Source: Paenibacillus phocaeensis
Lineage (GTDB): Bacteria; Bacillota; Bacilli; Paenibacillales; Paenibacillaceae
DNA: 64,000 nucleotides
Direction of reading: 5' to 3'
NCBI RefSeq assembly: GCF_900021165.1
Contig: NZ_FCOQ01000033.1
Span: forward strand, 74,831-138,830
Shown here: positions 42,798 to 51,540 of the stretch, in pieces
Layout of the letters: each line of letters begins with the position of its first letter
Numbering within the stretch: position 1 is the stretch's first letter
Notes under the pieces: model-generated
Database searches by the model: none
Told to the model about the DNA's origin: nothing
Seen by the model: only the letters and a program-made list of their open reading frames with translations
Position numbers and translations under genes: made by a program

Positions 42798-43909
42798 CGC
42801 GTTGACTCCTTGTCGTTCCCGTCTTCAGCAGCTTGCCCGCCGTGCCCACCGTGTCCGCCGTCCGTGACACCGGCGCTTTCAAACGTCGCCATCTCGGCGT
42901 CGATGCGGCAAGCCGCATCGACGAGATGCAGCGCCAGCACGCCGCCTGTGCCTTCCCCAAGCCGCATGTCCAGCTCCAGCATCGGGTTCAGGCCAAGCTC
43001 CTGCAGAAGCGCACGGTGTCCTTGCTCGTGGGAGACGTGTGAAGCGATCAGATAACCGGCCGCTTCGGGCTGCAGGCGTACCGCCAGCAGCGCGGCGACG
43101 GTCGAAATGAAGCCGTCAATCACGACCGGGCAGCGGCGGGCGGCCGCCCCTAAGATAACGCCGGTCAATCCGGCGATCTCGAGTCCGCCCACTTTGGCCA
43201 ACACGTCCAGCGGATCGCCCGCATCTGGACGATTCACTTCAAGCGCCCGCTCCACGACGGCCATTTTATGCCGCAGCCGCTCATCGTTGACTCCGGTTCC
43301 GCGTCCAACGCTCTGCTGCGGCGCGATCCCCGTCAGGCTGCTCATAATCGCCGCGCTGGCCGTGGTGTTGCCGATGCCCATCTCCCCGGTGATGAACAGC
43401 CGAACGCCTCGGGAGAACGCGTCATCTACCACCTCGGCACCGACACGGATGGCCGCTTCCGCTTCCTCCCGGCTCATCGCCGGTCCTTTGGCCATATTCC
43501 CCGTACCGTAACGTAGCTTCCGCTGAACCAGCCCCGGGTGCGACAGCTCCGCGTTCACTCCGATGTCTACGCATACGACGTCGGCCAACGCCTGACGCGC
43601 CAGCACATTTACCGCCGCGCCGCCGGACAGAAAGTTGTGCACCATCTGCGGCGTTACTTCCGCCGGAAATGCGCTAACCCCTTCCTCACAGACGCCGTGA
43701 TCCGCGGCCATCACGATCACCGAACGATTCGGGAAAGCCGGCCGAACCTCCCCCGTAATGCCCGCCAGCTTCACCGCCAAGCCTTCCAGCTTGCCGAGAC
43801 TTCCCGGCGGCTTCGTCAACCGGTCCAGATGGAACCGGGCGGCCTCCATCGCCGCTTCATCCAGCGGAGTGATCGATTGAGCGAGCTGCTCAACTGAATC
43901 GTATCCCAT
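42794..43909 (-). CDS. cobT: Nicotinate-nucleotide--dimethylbenzimidazole phosphoribosyltransferase
   Basis: Makes alpha-ribazole phosphate from the lower-ligand base. The 371-residue product has LTKPPGSLGKLE near the N-terminus, MAADHGVCEEGVSAFP, and FITGEMGIGNTTASAAI. Catalytic Glu in the C-terminal part is within LGEGTGGVLAL. The final 25 residues are a Gly/His-rich tail (DGGHGGHGG) not usual in the family. It overlaps cobU by 4 bp and follows btuD by 67 bp. Confidence 0.95.
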   Translation of the reverse strand: MGYDSVEQLAQSITPLDEAAMEAARFHLDRLTKPPGSLGKLEGLAVKLAGITGEVRPAFPNRSVIVMAADHGVCEEGVSAFPAEVTPQMVHNFLSGGAAVNVLARQALADVVCVDIGVNAELSHPGLVQRKLRYGTGNMAKGPAMSREEAEAAIRVGAEVVDDAFSRGVRLFITGEMGIGNTTASAAIMSSLTGIAPQQSVGRGTGVNDERLRHKMAVVERALEVNRPDAGDPLDVLAKVGGLEIAGLTGVILGAAARRCPVVIDGFISTVAALLAVRLQPEAAGYLIASHVSHEQGHRALLQELGLNPMLELDMRLGEGTGGVLALHLVDAACRIDAEMATFESAGVTDGGHGGHGGQAAEDGNDKESTR

Positions 43910-43976
43910 AACCGTTAATCCCCTTTCTTAACCTCGCTATTGCCCATCCGTATGACGATGTTCAACCTTCTGCCGG

Positions 43977-44789
43977 TCAGTTCCGTCCGTGATGACCTGA
44001 TCTTGATCGATCCCGGCGCAGCAGCAGCTGCGGGACATCCGAATCCGGATGCATGACTTGATGCGCCTGAACCCCAAACACCGCGGCGACCAGCTCCGGC
44101 GACAGAATCTCTTCCGGCGCACCTTGCTCCACAATTCGTCCGCCGCTCATCACAAGCAAATGGCTGCAAAACAGCGCAGCCAAATTCAAATCATGCATCA
44201 CCGAAACGATGGTGAGACCGGCATCCCGCTGCCAATCGGCCACCATCTCCATAAATTGCATCTGGTAGCGCAGGTCCAGGTAAGTCGTTGGTTCATCCAG
44301 CAGTACCAGTTCGGGTTGCTGGGCCATCACTTTTCCGAGCGCCACCCGCTGCCGCTGCCCTCCGCTCAACACGCTCAGCGGACGATGCTCCAGTTCTTTC
44401 AGGTCGAGGCGTTCCATAATTCCGTCGATTAATCGGCGTCCCGCCGCCGCCCCTCCAATCTCCCTGCCGCGCCAATCCTGATGAGCAAACCGGCCCATCT
44501 CCACGACCTCGCGAACCGTAAAAGCCACGGACGGGAGCCCGTCCTGCTGGAGAACGGCGACCTTGCGCGACAACTCCTTACGCGAGTAGGACGCCAGAGG
44601 GCGTCCGCCCAGCGCAATCGAACCGGCATCCGGCTGCTCCACGCCTGAGATCAGGTTGATCAGAGTCGTTTTGCCGCTTCCGTTAGGTCCAATCAAACCC
44701 CAAAACTGGCCGTTGCCAACCCGCCAACTCACGTCCTTCAACACCTGAAGCCGGCCAAATGACTTCGCAATTCCCAACGTCTCGATCAA
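43977..44789 (-). CDS. btuD: Cobalamin/cobinamide ABC transporter ATP-binding protein
   Basis: The start is TTG 44789, overlapping the permease stop (TTGA) with GGAGGAAC just upstream; longer in-frame extensions run into the permease gene and are rejected. 270 residues with Walker A GPNGSGKTTL, signature LSGGQRQRVALGK, Walker B LVLLDEPTTYLD and H-loop VMHDLN, the FecE/BtuD class. Context in a B12-riboswitch operon with cobT/U/S supports corrinoid uptake. Confidence 0.93.
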   Translation of the reverse strand: MIETLGIAKSFGRLQVLKDVSWRVGNGQFWGLIGPNGSGKTTLINLISGVEQPDAGSIALGGRPLASYSRKELSRKVAVLQQDGLPSVAFTVREVVEMGRFAHQDWRGREIGGAAAGRRLIDGIMERLDLKELEHRPLSVLSGGQRQRVALGKVMAQQPELVLLDEPTTYLDLRYQMQFMEMVADWQRDAGLTIVSVMHDLNLAALFCSHLLVMSGGRIVEQGAPEEILSPELVAAVFGVQAHQVMHPDSDVPQLLLRRDRSRSGHHGRN

Positions 44790-45835
44790 CGCAGTTCCTC
44801 CTCCCTCTGCTTTTTCTTCCGATACAGCAGATATCCAAAGAACGGCGCTCCCACGAACGCGGTGACGATACCGAGCGGAATCTCTGTTGGAGCCAGCAGC
44901 GAACGGGCCGCCAGATCGCTCCACATCATGAAGATCCCCCCGCCCAACGCGGACAACGGTATAATCAACCGGTAGTCAGGACCGGTAATCAGGCGGATCA
45001 TATGAGGAACAACCAGACCCACAAATCCGATCACGCCGGACACCGACACTGCGGCCGCCGTCATCAGCGTGGCGACGAGCAGCACGGTAAGTTTGGTTCG
45101 TTCCACGGCCATCCCGGCGTGAGAGGCCTGACGTTCGCCAAGCGTCAGCAGGTTCAGATGCTTGGCCCGGCTCCAGAGGTACAAGGCCCCCAGCACCAAA
45201 TACGGCAAAAGGATGGCCGTATACGACCATCCGCGCAAACTTAAGCTCCCCATCGTCCAATAATAAATCTCATTGATCGTCTTCTTCGACATCGCGGTTA
45301 AAAACGAGACCACCGCACCCAGAAACGACTGCATCACAACGCCGGACAAAACCAGGCTCTCGATCGGCAGCTTCCCGTTCTCCCGGGCCAGCCAGATGAC
45401 GATCCATAACGTAACCGCCCCCGTAACGAAGGCGACCATCGGCAACGTAAAGATGCCAAGCAGAGAAAACTGCCATCCGAAAAAAATCAGCACCGCCGCG
45501 CCGATCGCCGAACCCGAGGATACGCCCAGCGTAAACGGATCCGCCAACGGGTTGCGCAGCACGCCCTGAAAGCCGGCGCCCGCCACAGCGAGCGAAGCAC
45601 CGACCAGCATCCCCAGCAGCACGCGGGGCAATCGGACCTGAACGACGATTTGCTCGGCCGCCGTGCTCCAATCCGGCGTGATCAGACGGTCAAGGCCCGG
45701 CATCTGATGCAGAAGAATGGCCGCGATTTCGCCAGCCGGCACATTGACGGAGCCGATGCCGATACAGAACAGCAGCGTCACCGCCAGCAGCACCATCCCC
45801 ATTGCCCCGTACCCGGCTAATCTGCCGCGCTTCAT
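44786..45835 (-). CDS. btuC: Cobalamin/cobinamide ABC transporter permease
   Basis: A FecCD-family permease of 349 residues with about ten membrane spans. Family stretches include VRLPRVLLGMLVGASLAVAG, GVLRNPLADPFTLGVSSGSA, and VGLVVPHMIRLITGPDYR near the C-terminus. It overlaps btuF and btuD by 4 bp each, so the three are one translational unit. It probably works as a homodimer. Confidence 0.94.
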   Translation of the reverse strand: MKRGRLAGYGAMGMVLLAVTLLFCIGIGSVNVPAGEIAAILLHQMPGLDRLITPDWSTAAEQIVVQVRLPRVLLGMLVGASLAVAGAGFQGVLRNPLADPFTLGVSSGSAIGAAVLIFFGWQFSLLGIFTLPMVAFVTGAVTLWIVIWLARENGKLPIESLVLSGVVMQSFLGAVVSFLTAMSKKTINEIYYWTMGSLSLRGWSYTAILLPYLVLGALYLWSRAKHLNLLTLGERQASHAGMAVERTKLTVLLVATLMTAAAVSVSGVIGFVGLVVPHMIRLITGPDYRLIIPLSALGGGIFMMWSDLAARSLLAPTEIPLGIVTAFVGAPFFGYLLYRKKKQREEELR

Positions 45836-46842
45836 GGCTGGATCAAATCCGGATGCACAGCCTTGGCCACTTCGATCAATCCCTGCGTCACACGGGGACC
45901 TGTACGGCTGAGCAGGTTATCGTCCAGAGCGATGATGCGATTCTCCTTCACGGCCGTAATTTGGTCCCAGCCGGAACGGCCTTTGATGATGTCCGCCAAC
46001 GTCTTGTTGTTCTCATCAACTACACTTTTCGCGTATAAAATCACGTCCGGATTCGCCTGGATGATCTGTTCTTCATTGATTTCAGACCAGCCCTCAACAT
46101 CGGAGGCCACATTGAGGCCGCCGGCCAGCGTGATCATTTCATCCATAAATTCGCCTTTGCCGACCGTCCAACCCGGGGAGAATTCGATGTAAACCTTCTT
46201 CTTCTGGTCCTCGCTCAACGAACCAACCGCGTCGGTCACCGTTTGGACTTCTTGCTTCATCTTCCCGACCACCTCGGCGGCTTCGGCCTGATGGTTGGTG
46301 ATTTCGCCGATCGTTTGAATATGGTCCATCACCGCAGTAATCGTCTTCGGATTGGACTGGAACACTTTCAGCCCCATATCCGTCAAGCTCTTGACCGTCG
46401 CTTCATCGATCAGGCTGGCTGCGAGGACCAAGTCCGGCTGCGCCGCCACGATCGCTTCAACGTTCACCTGGAACCCGCCCATCCGCGGTTTGTCCTTGAC
46501 GGCCTCAGGGTAGTCGTCCAAATCTGATACCCCGGCGACTTGCTCATCCAGCCCGAGCGCGAACAGCACTTCCGTCTCCGACGGTGCCAGTGAAACGATA
46601 CGCTCCGGCGCCGCCTCAAACGTAAACGCCTTGCCGGCGGAATCCGTCACGGTATAGGGATACGTCGTCTCCCCTGCCGCCGGCTGATTCGCCGCCGCGT
46701 TCGTTCCGGCATTTTGCGTTTGCTGTGCCGCTTCCGCAGCATTCCCTGTTCCTTGGTTGACCGCGTTATTGTTCCCGCAGGCCGCAAGCACCAGCAACAG
46801 TGCCAGCAGCCCCAGGCTTCCTATTCTTCTCCAGTTTCTCAT
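45832..46842 (-). CDS. btuF: Cobalamin/cobinamide ABC transporter binding lipoprotein
   Basis: The 336-residue product has a lipoprotein signal ending VLAAC, an Asn/Ala/Gln-rich linker, then a Peripla_BP_2 domain: PERIVSLAPSETEVLFALG, NVEAIVAAQPDLVLAAS, IDEATVKSLTDMGLKVF. That start is typical of BtuF rather than siderophore receptors. It is the first gene after the cobalamin riboswitch and terminator. Confidence 0.93.
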   Translation of the reverse strand: MRNWRRIGSLGLLALLLVLAACGNNNAVNQGTGNAAEAAQQTQNAGTNAAANQPAAGETTYPYTVTDSAGKAFTFEAAPERIVSLAPSETEVLFALGLDEQVAGVSDLDDYPEAVKDKPRMGGFQVNVEAIVAAQPDLVLAASLIDEATVKSLTDMGLKVFQSNPKTITAVMDHIQTIGEITNHQAEAAEVVGKMKQEVQTVTDAVGSLSEDQKKKVYIEFSPGWTVGKGEFMDEMITLAGGLNVASDVEGWSEINEEQIIQANPDVILYAKSVVDENNKTLADIIKGRSGWDQITAVKENRIIALDDNLLSRTGPRVTQGLIEVAKAVHPDLIQP

Positions 46843-46951
46843 CTCCGGATCTCCCCTTTTTGTCTTCTTTCGGTAAAGAAAAGATTCGCCTTGCGCTCCA
46901 GCGGTACGTCGTGCAGCGGGACGTCAAGCCCCGCCGAACTTGCTCCCGGCA

Positions 46952-46985
46952 ACAAAGAAAAACCCCAATCCTGGCGGATGGGGTT
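46952..46985 (-). terminator. Regulatory terminator of the B12 riboswitch
   Basis: On the minus strand AACCCCA / TGGGGTT closes an 11-nt loop and is followed by TTTTCTTTG. It lies about 120 nt after the B12 box and 110 bp before btuF. Confidence 0.82.
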
Positions 46986-47094
46986 ACGTCTACAAAGTCA
47001 TGCCGTACGCTTTCGAAGTGGAGAGGCTCCACGATCCGGCGCCAAGTCATGATGCTCTCAGCAGAACGTTATCCTTTCCTCGAAGGACCGTCTT

Positions 47095-47300
47095 GAATTC
47101 CCGTGGCAGGTCTCCTGACTTCCAGGTATCGACGAAAGCTCGCCTTCCCATCCCCCTTCGCGGGCGACAGTGGCATCGTGAGCTCGTCCCTGTTTACAGT
47201 GGCGGGACCGTGCCGGATTTGCACCGGCTTCCCTATTAACCCGAAGCGCACGCGGTGTTCCTCACCGCTGCTTCAGGACCTACGGGCACAATTTGTACGC
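47095..47300 (-). ncRNA. Cobalamin riboswitch
   Basis: Read on the minus strand the order is canonical: GGTTAATAGGGAAGCCGGTG, AATCCGGCACGGTCCCGCC, ACTGT, a variable arm containing GATGCCACTGTCGCCCGCG, and the B12 box AGTCAGGAGACCTGCC (47120-47105). With the downstream terminator this should shut off btuFCD-cobTUS when adenosylcobalamin is plentiful. Confidence 0.96.
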
Positions 47301-47386
47301 TTGTCTTCAGGCTTTCTTCTCTCTTGGATTATAGGGGAAAAGCGGAAAACTGACAATATCCAATCCGTACCGGCATGGATTCGACA

Positions 47387-48964
47387 TCACTCCAAGGACA
47401 GGTCGGCTCCCAGGACGCCGATCGCTTCGCCGCCCTGGCGAATCGGCACGGCCAGCGTAATGCAGCGCCGTTTCGTAATCGCCGAGATATATACCTCGGA
47501 GACGACCGTCTCCCCGGCCAGCGCCCGGCGGAACCAGTCCCGACCCTTAGCGTTCAGCAAGCCGGCCTCCGGAATGGACACGACAAAGGAACCGTCCACC
47601 CGATTCGACCAGGCCGCTTCCAGACCGGGCTCTGCGGCCAGGAGTTCCTCCAGCGCCGCCCGGTGTTCAAGCGGGTCCATCGCCAGAAACCGCGGTAGTT
47701 CGGCTGCCGCAAGCAGCTTCCGGGCATAGGCTTGTCCCAGCGCCGCCGCGTCTTCGCCCCCGGCGGCGGTATCCGCGGCGGAATGGACGGACTTGAGCGA
47801 GACCATCAATTCGCCCTGGGCCCGGTCGAGGCCCAGGACCACCGTCTTCAGCTTCGAGATATGCACCCGCTCGGATTCCATTCGAGTCAGTGCGCCTTCC
47901 ACATGGATAATGCTGCGGTTCAGAGCCTCATGCACCTCTCCCAGCATCGCCTCCATGTTCCGCGTCAGCTCGGCTTGTTCCCGGCTTCGCTGTCCCGTCT
48001 CGGCGACCAGCCCGTTCACCCCGGCAACCTCCTCCGCGATGAGACGGATATCTTCCCCCATGCGCTTCATCTGCGCAATGCCCTCCATCGCCGAATCCCG
48101 GCCTCCCTTCAGCGAGGATTTCACTCGCTCAACATCCGCAGCGATCTGCCCAAATAACGGCGCAGAGCGGCTGATCGCCTCGGTGCTTTGGTCCGCCAGC
48201 TGGCGCATGCGCACGGCAACGACGTCGAACCCCTTGCCCTGAGCCCCCAGGCGAGCCGCCTCGATCGACGCGTTCAACGCCAGCAAAGCGACCTCGCCGG
48301 CGATCTCCTCCAGGCTCCGATACAACGTCCCCAGCTTTCGCGTGTTTCCCTCCAGTTCTTCCATCGGCCCGGCAATCGATTCCTGGGCGTCGGCCAGCGA
48401 ACGCATCGTCCCGTCCGCCGCTTCCAGCGCCCCGGCCATGCGCACCGCTTCAGCCCGGGTGTGCTCGCTGCGGCTGAGCAGATGCTCGGCGGCGTCCTGG
48501 ATTTGGGAAGCCGAAGCGGCAACCTCCTCCATCGCGGCCAGGCTCTCCTGAACCTGCTCCAGCGAACGCTCGCTGCTGCACTTCAGCTTCAAATCCTCCT
48601 CCGCCGCCGTATCAGCCAGTTCTTGCAGTTGCTCAAGGCTTTCGTTCACTTCGCCCACCGCCGCCTGCAGCCGGTCTGCCGCCACCCGCGATTCGTTGAA
48701 GACCGCCGTCCACTCGGCCTCTTCCCGCCGAGATTCACCGGTCTCTGCCGCAAGTCCCTTGTCCCCTAGCCATCCGGCCTTCGGTGCAGTCTCCCGGCCG
48801 GCTCCCCGGGGAAGCAGCAAATACCCCCAGCAGAGAAGCATCAATAACGCTAAAACCGTAATGTACCATGGCGCTGTCCCGCCTAACGCTGAAACCACAA
48901 GAACCACCGCCAAGCCTGCGCCAAACCAGGCAGCATGTTTCCCCAACCAACGGAGCCCCTCCAT
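47387..48964 (-). CDS. Chemoreceptor-like protein with signalling domain before a C-terminal Cache-type domain
   Basis: ATG 48964 gives 525 residues. Two adjacent membrane segments (about 9-28 and 31-50) have almost no external loop. A long coiled coil at about 70-390 contains an MCP tip variant: LALNASIEAARLGAQGKG, then FDVVAVRMRQLADQS. The C-terminal ~125 residues end with VVSIPEAGLLNAKGRDWFRRA, EVYISAITKRRCITLAVPI, GVLGADLSLE, the end of a Cache/PDC sensor. Sensors are normally outside and N-terminal; here the order implies a cytoplasmic sensor. Its stop lies close to the B12 riboswitch on the same strand. Confidence 0.85.
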   Translation of the reverse strand: MEGLRWLGKHAAWFGAGLAVVLVVSALGGTAPWYITVLALLMLLCWGYLLLPRGAGRETAPKAGWLGDKGLAAETGESRREEAEWTAVFNESRVAADRLQAAVGEVNESLEQLQELADTAAEEDLKLKCSSERSLEQVQESLAAMEEVAASASQIQDAAEHLLSRSEHTRAEAVRMAGALEAADGTMRSLADAQESIAGPMEELEGNTRKLGTLYRSLEEIAGEVALLALNASIEAARLGAQGKGFDVVAVRMRQLADQSTEAISRSAPLFGQIAADVERVKSSLKGGRDSAMEGIAQMKRMGEDIRLIAEEVAGVNGLVAETGQRSREQAELTRNMEAMLGEVHEALNRSIIHVEGALTRMESERVHISKLKTVVLGLDRAQGELMVSLKSVHSAADTAAGGEDAAALGQAYARKLLAAAELPRFLAMDPLEHRAALEELLAAEPGLEAAWSNRVDGSFVVSIPEAGLLNAKGRDWFRRALAGETVVSEVYISAITKRRCITLAVPIRQGGEAIGVLGADLSLE

Positions 48965-49107
48965 GTCCCCACCCCTATGTGTGAATTTTGCTAACATTAT
49001 AAAATAGGACCAGGGTCATAAAAAGGTAAAAGTTGGGCATTTCGATCCCCTGTGCAAATAATCGACGGATTTCTATAAATAGAAAAAGAGAAATATAACG
49101 CATGACG

Positions 49108-50112
49108 TTACATTTCTCTATGAACGACCCAAACCTGCCGGACGAAATGGCCCTTGCGAACTGTGCAGCGATCCGTAATCGCCAGCCCCGCTTCGGCGAT
49201 ATCCCGTTCCAGCGGCTCCGTGGAGACGAGCACCGCCCGGGCGGCGATTCGGCGCACGCTGTCCAGCATCCGCCGCCGCTCCGCAGTAGGAAGCACCGAG
49301 CACAAATTATAGGGAAGGTCGACGACTGCGGCATCGTACGCCCCCTCCAGCTCGATTAAGTTCCCGATCTCCACGAGCTTCGAATCGTCATAACCGAAGT
49401 GGCGCAAGTTGCTTCTGGCGCCGCGGACCGCCACCGGATTGATGTCCCGTCCGACGATATCGATGCCCATCGACAATGCTTCGATCAACACGTTGCCCAT
49501 GCCGCAGCACGGGTCGATCGCCCGCTTGCCTTCCGGGGCGGGTACGGCGATATTGGCCAGCGCCCGGGCCACCACGGTCGTCAAGCCGGTGGAATAATTG
49601 TTCGGCTTCTCTTTGTGCGTAAGCCAGACCGGTTCCGCCGCACGGCTTATTCCGAGCACCCAGTCTTCCTCCCGCGCCAACAGACCCAAGGTCACCTCAG
49701 GGTCGCGCATCTCCGCGATGCCGCGAATCCGGGCGCCGATCCGGCGTTCCGCCTCGCGCTCCCCTTCATACGTTTGCCGCCGTCCGTGTTTGAGATACCG
49801 GACCTTGAAGGAAAGCCCCTCCAAATCCAGTAGCGACGCCCGTTCACCCAGCTCAGCCAGGGTAGGCGCAGCAAACAATACGTCTAACCGCAGCTGCGCG
49901 AACGGGCTGCGATTGGGCGGCAGCCGAAGCGGACTCTCGAGATAGGCCGCTCCCTCCGAAGCCTGCCCAAACAAGCTGCGCTGCTCCATCAGGCACAGCT
50001 CCCGCTCGCTCTCATGGCTGGCAAAAGGATATATATACGTGATGGGGGGTGAATTCAAGTTATAGCTCGGGTTCAATCGGGCGACATCCTCTCTGAAGGC
50101 TTGTCTCCCCAT
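49108..50112 (-). CDS. TRM11/UPF0020-type RNA methyltransferase
   Basis: The 334-residue product ends in a class I methyltransferase domain with motif I IDPCCGMGNVLIEAL, the acidic strand-2 end GRDINPVAV and motif IV VVDLPYNL (D-P/L-P-Y class that methylates exocyclic amines). The N-terminal part resembles the YIYPFASHESERELCLMEQ start of small archaeal/Bacillales TRM-G10-like proteins. The first ATG lacks a clear ribosome site; a TTG at codon 13 after AGAGAGG is an alternative start. The RNA target is unknown. Confidence 0.82.
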   Translation of the reverse strand: MGRQAFREDVARLNPSYNLNSPPITYIYPFASHESERELCLMEQRSLFGQASEGAAYLESPLRLPPNRSPFAQLRLDVLFAAPTLAELGERASLLDLEGLSFKVRYLKHGRRQTYEGEREAERRIGARIRGIAEMRDPEVTLGLLAREEDWVLGISRAAEPVWLTHKEKPNNYSTGLTTVVARALANIAVPAPEGKRAIDPCCGMGNVLIEALSMGIDIVGRDINPVAVRGARSNLRHFGYDDSKLVEIGNLIELEGAYDAAVVDLPYNLCSVLPTAERRRMLDSVRRIAARAVLVSTEPLERDIAEAGLAITDRCTVRKGHFVRQVWVVHREM

Positions 50113-50125
50113 TGTACCAGAACCT

Positions 50126-50330
50126 TCACACCTTCCGCATTTCCGTCAACCGCGCCCAATAGCGCTTAGGCATATGCGACATTTGCGCCCGCGGATTAAG
50201 CCGTTCCCGGATCGCCATCGTATCGTAAAACCGCTTCCATAACCGGCGGTACGTCAGCTCCTGTCCCCCCGCCTCCGGCAGCGCAAGCTTCTCGTAGACG
50301 TCCCTCTTTGCAGCCTCCCCCTTTTGACAA
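50126..50330 (-). pseudogene. C-terminal remnant of a TIGR03915-type DNA metabolism protein
   Basis: The minus strand encodes about 65 residues ending with GGQELTYRRLWKRFYDT, MAIRERLNPRAQMSHMPK and RYWARLTEMRKV, then stop at 50128-50126. This matches the conserved tail of the TIGR03915/DUF4130 family, whose full proteins exceed 200 residues. Upstream the frame runs directly into the response-regulator gene with no start, so the N-terminal three quarters have been lost. Confidence 0.65.
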
Positions 50331-50331
50331 A

Positions 50332-51540
50332 CTACTCCGGCTTGCCGCCGCTGGTCAGCAAAATATTGATATTCTGTTGCTGGCGGTATTCATTGGGCGT
50401 GACGTGATACTTCTTGCGGAACATCTGCGCGAAATGGCGGATGTCCTGATAGCCGAGGTATTCGGCGATCTCCGCCACCTTCAGCTTCGGGTTCAGCAGC
50501 AGCTGCTTCGCCTGCTCCAGGCGGAGCGAGGTGACGTACTCCTTGTAGCCGAGCCCGACCTTCTGCTTGAACAGTTGGCTGAAATAGGCCGGATTCAGAT
50601 AGACGAGGGAAGCGACCTTTTCCAGGGAAAGGTCCTCGTTGTAATGCTCCTTGATATATTGCAAAGCGACATCGATGGCTTTCTCCCCGCTGCCCTTCGG
50701 CGGATCCAGCAAGGTCACCGGCGCATCGGAAGCCTGCTTCATGCGCATGACCACCTGCGGGACAGCTTTGAAGTCATTGTTCAGGCCCGAATGGACGATC
50801 TGAAAAGGCACCTTCAAATAATGCCTCATATACTCTTTCACTTCTTCCTGAAACCGCTCGATCCGCTCCGGCTCCCGCGGCGTGATCAGCCCCAGCAAGC
50901 TTTGACGGTCGTAACTGACGACAAACCCCCGGCCGTGGCGCTCGATCAGCTCGGACAGCACATTTTCCACGATAAAATGCTCCAGCCGCACGCTTTTATC
51001 CCCGGCATCCATCTGGACCATCATCAAATAAAAGCTGAGATAGTCCTCCATAAACGGAGTCAGGTCCAGATTGCCGATATCCAGGCCCGAGGCCAGCCGC
51101 TGAAACACGCCTTCGCGCAAATATTTCAAATTGGCTTTCAAAAGTTCCTCTTCCTTGATCAGCTCGCCCTCCTCGCGAATTTCCGCCGCCAGGTCGCCGA
51201 TGATCTCCTGCAGCCGGGTTTTCCCGATCGGCTTCAGCAGGTAATCGCGGGCCCCCAGCCGCACCGCTTCCTGGGCATAGGCAAATTCGCTGTGGGCCGA
51301 GATAACCACCCACTTGACCTGGGGGAATTTGCGTTTGGAGATGCGCATGAATTCCAACCCGTTCATCCCCGGCATCAAAATATCGGTCAGCACGATGTCG
51401 AATCGCTTCTCGCCCATCAGCTTAACCGCATCCTCCGCCCCCTGCGCCAAATCTACCGCATATTCCGGGTAGATCCGTTTGATCGTCCGCTTGATTCCTT
51501 CGCGAATCGCCCGTTCGTCATCGGCAATCAGAATATTCAC
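50332..51540 (-). CDS. YesN-type response regulator with AraC DNA-binding domain
   Basis: The 402-residue product has a receiver domain with IADDERAIREGIKRTI, the phospho-acceptor Asp in IVLTDILMPGMNGLEF (about residue 54) and Lys in DYLLKPIGK. The middle ~150 residues have no strong motifs. The C-terminal AraC double helix-turn-helix spans IQYIKEHYNEDLSLEKVASL to IAEYLGYQDIRHFAQMF. It overlaps the kinase gene by 4 bp. The adjacent sugar transporter operon is its likely target. Confidence 0.93.
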   Translation of the reverse strand: MNILIADDERAIREGIKRTIKRIYPEYAVDLAQGAEDAVKLMGEKRFDIVLTDILMPGMNGLEFMRISKRKFPQVKWVVISAHSEFAYAQEAVRLGARDYLLKPIGKTRLQEIIGDLAAEIREEGELIKEEELLKANLKYLREGVFQRLASGLDIGNLDLTPFMEDYLSFYLMMVQMDAGDKSVRLEHFIVENVLSELIERHGRGFVVSYDRQSLLGLITPREPERIERFQEEVKEYMRHYLKVPFQIVHSGLNNDFKAVPQVVMRMKQASDAPVTLLDPPKGSGEKAIDVALQYIKEHYNEDLSLEKVASLVYLNPAYFSQLFKQKVGLGYKEYVTSLRLEQAKQLLLNPKLKVAEIAEYLGYQDIRHFAQMFRKKYHVTPNEYRQQQNINILLTSGGKPE

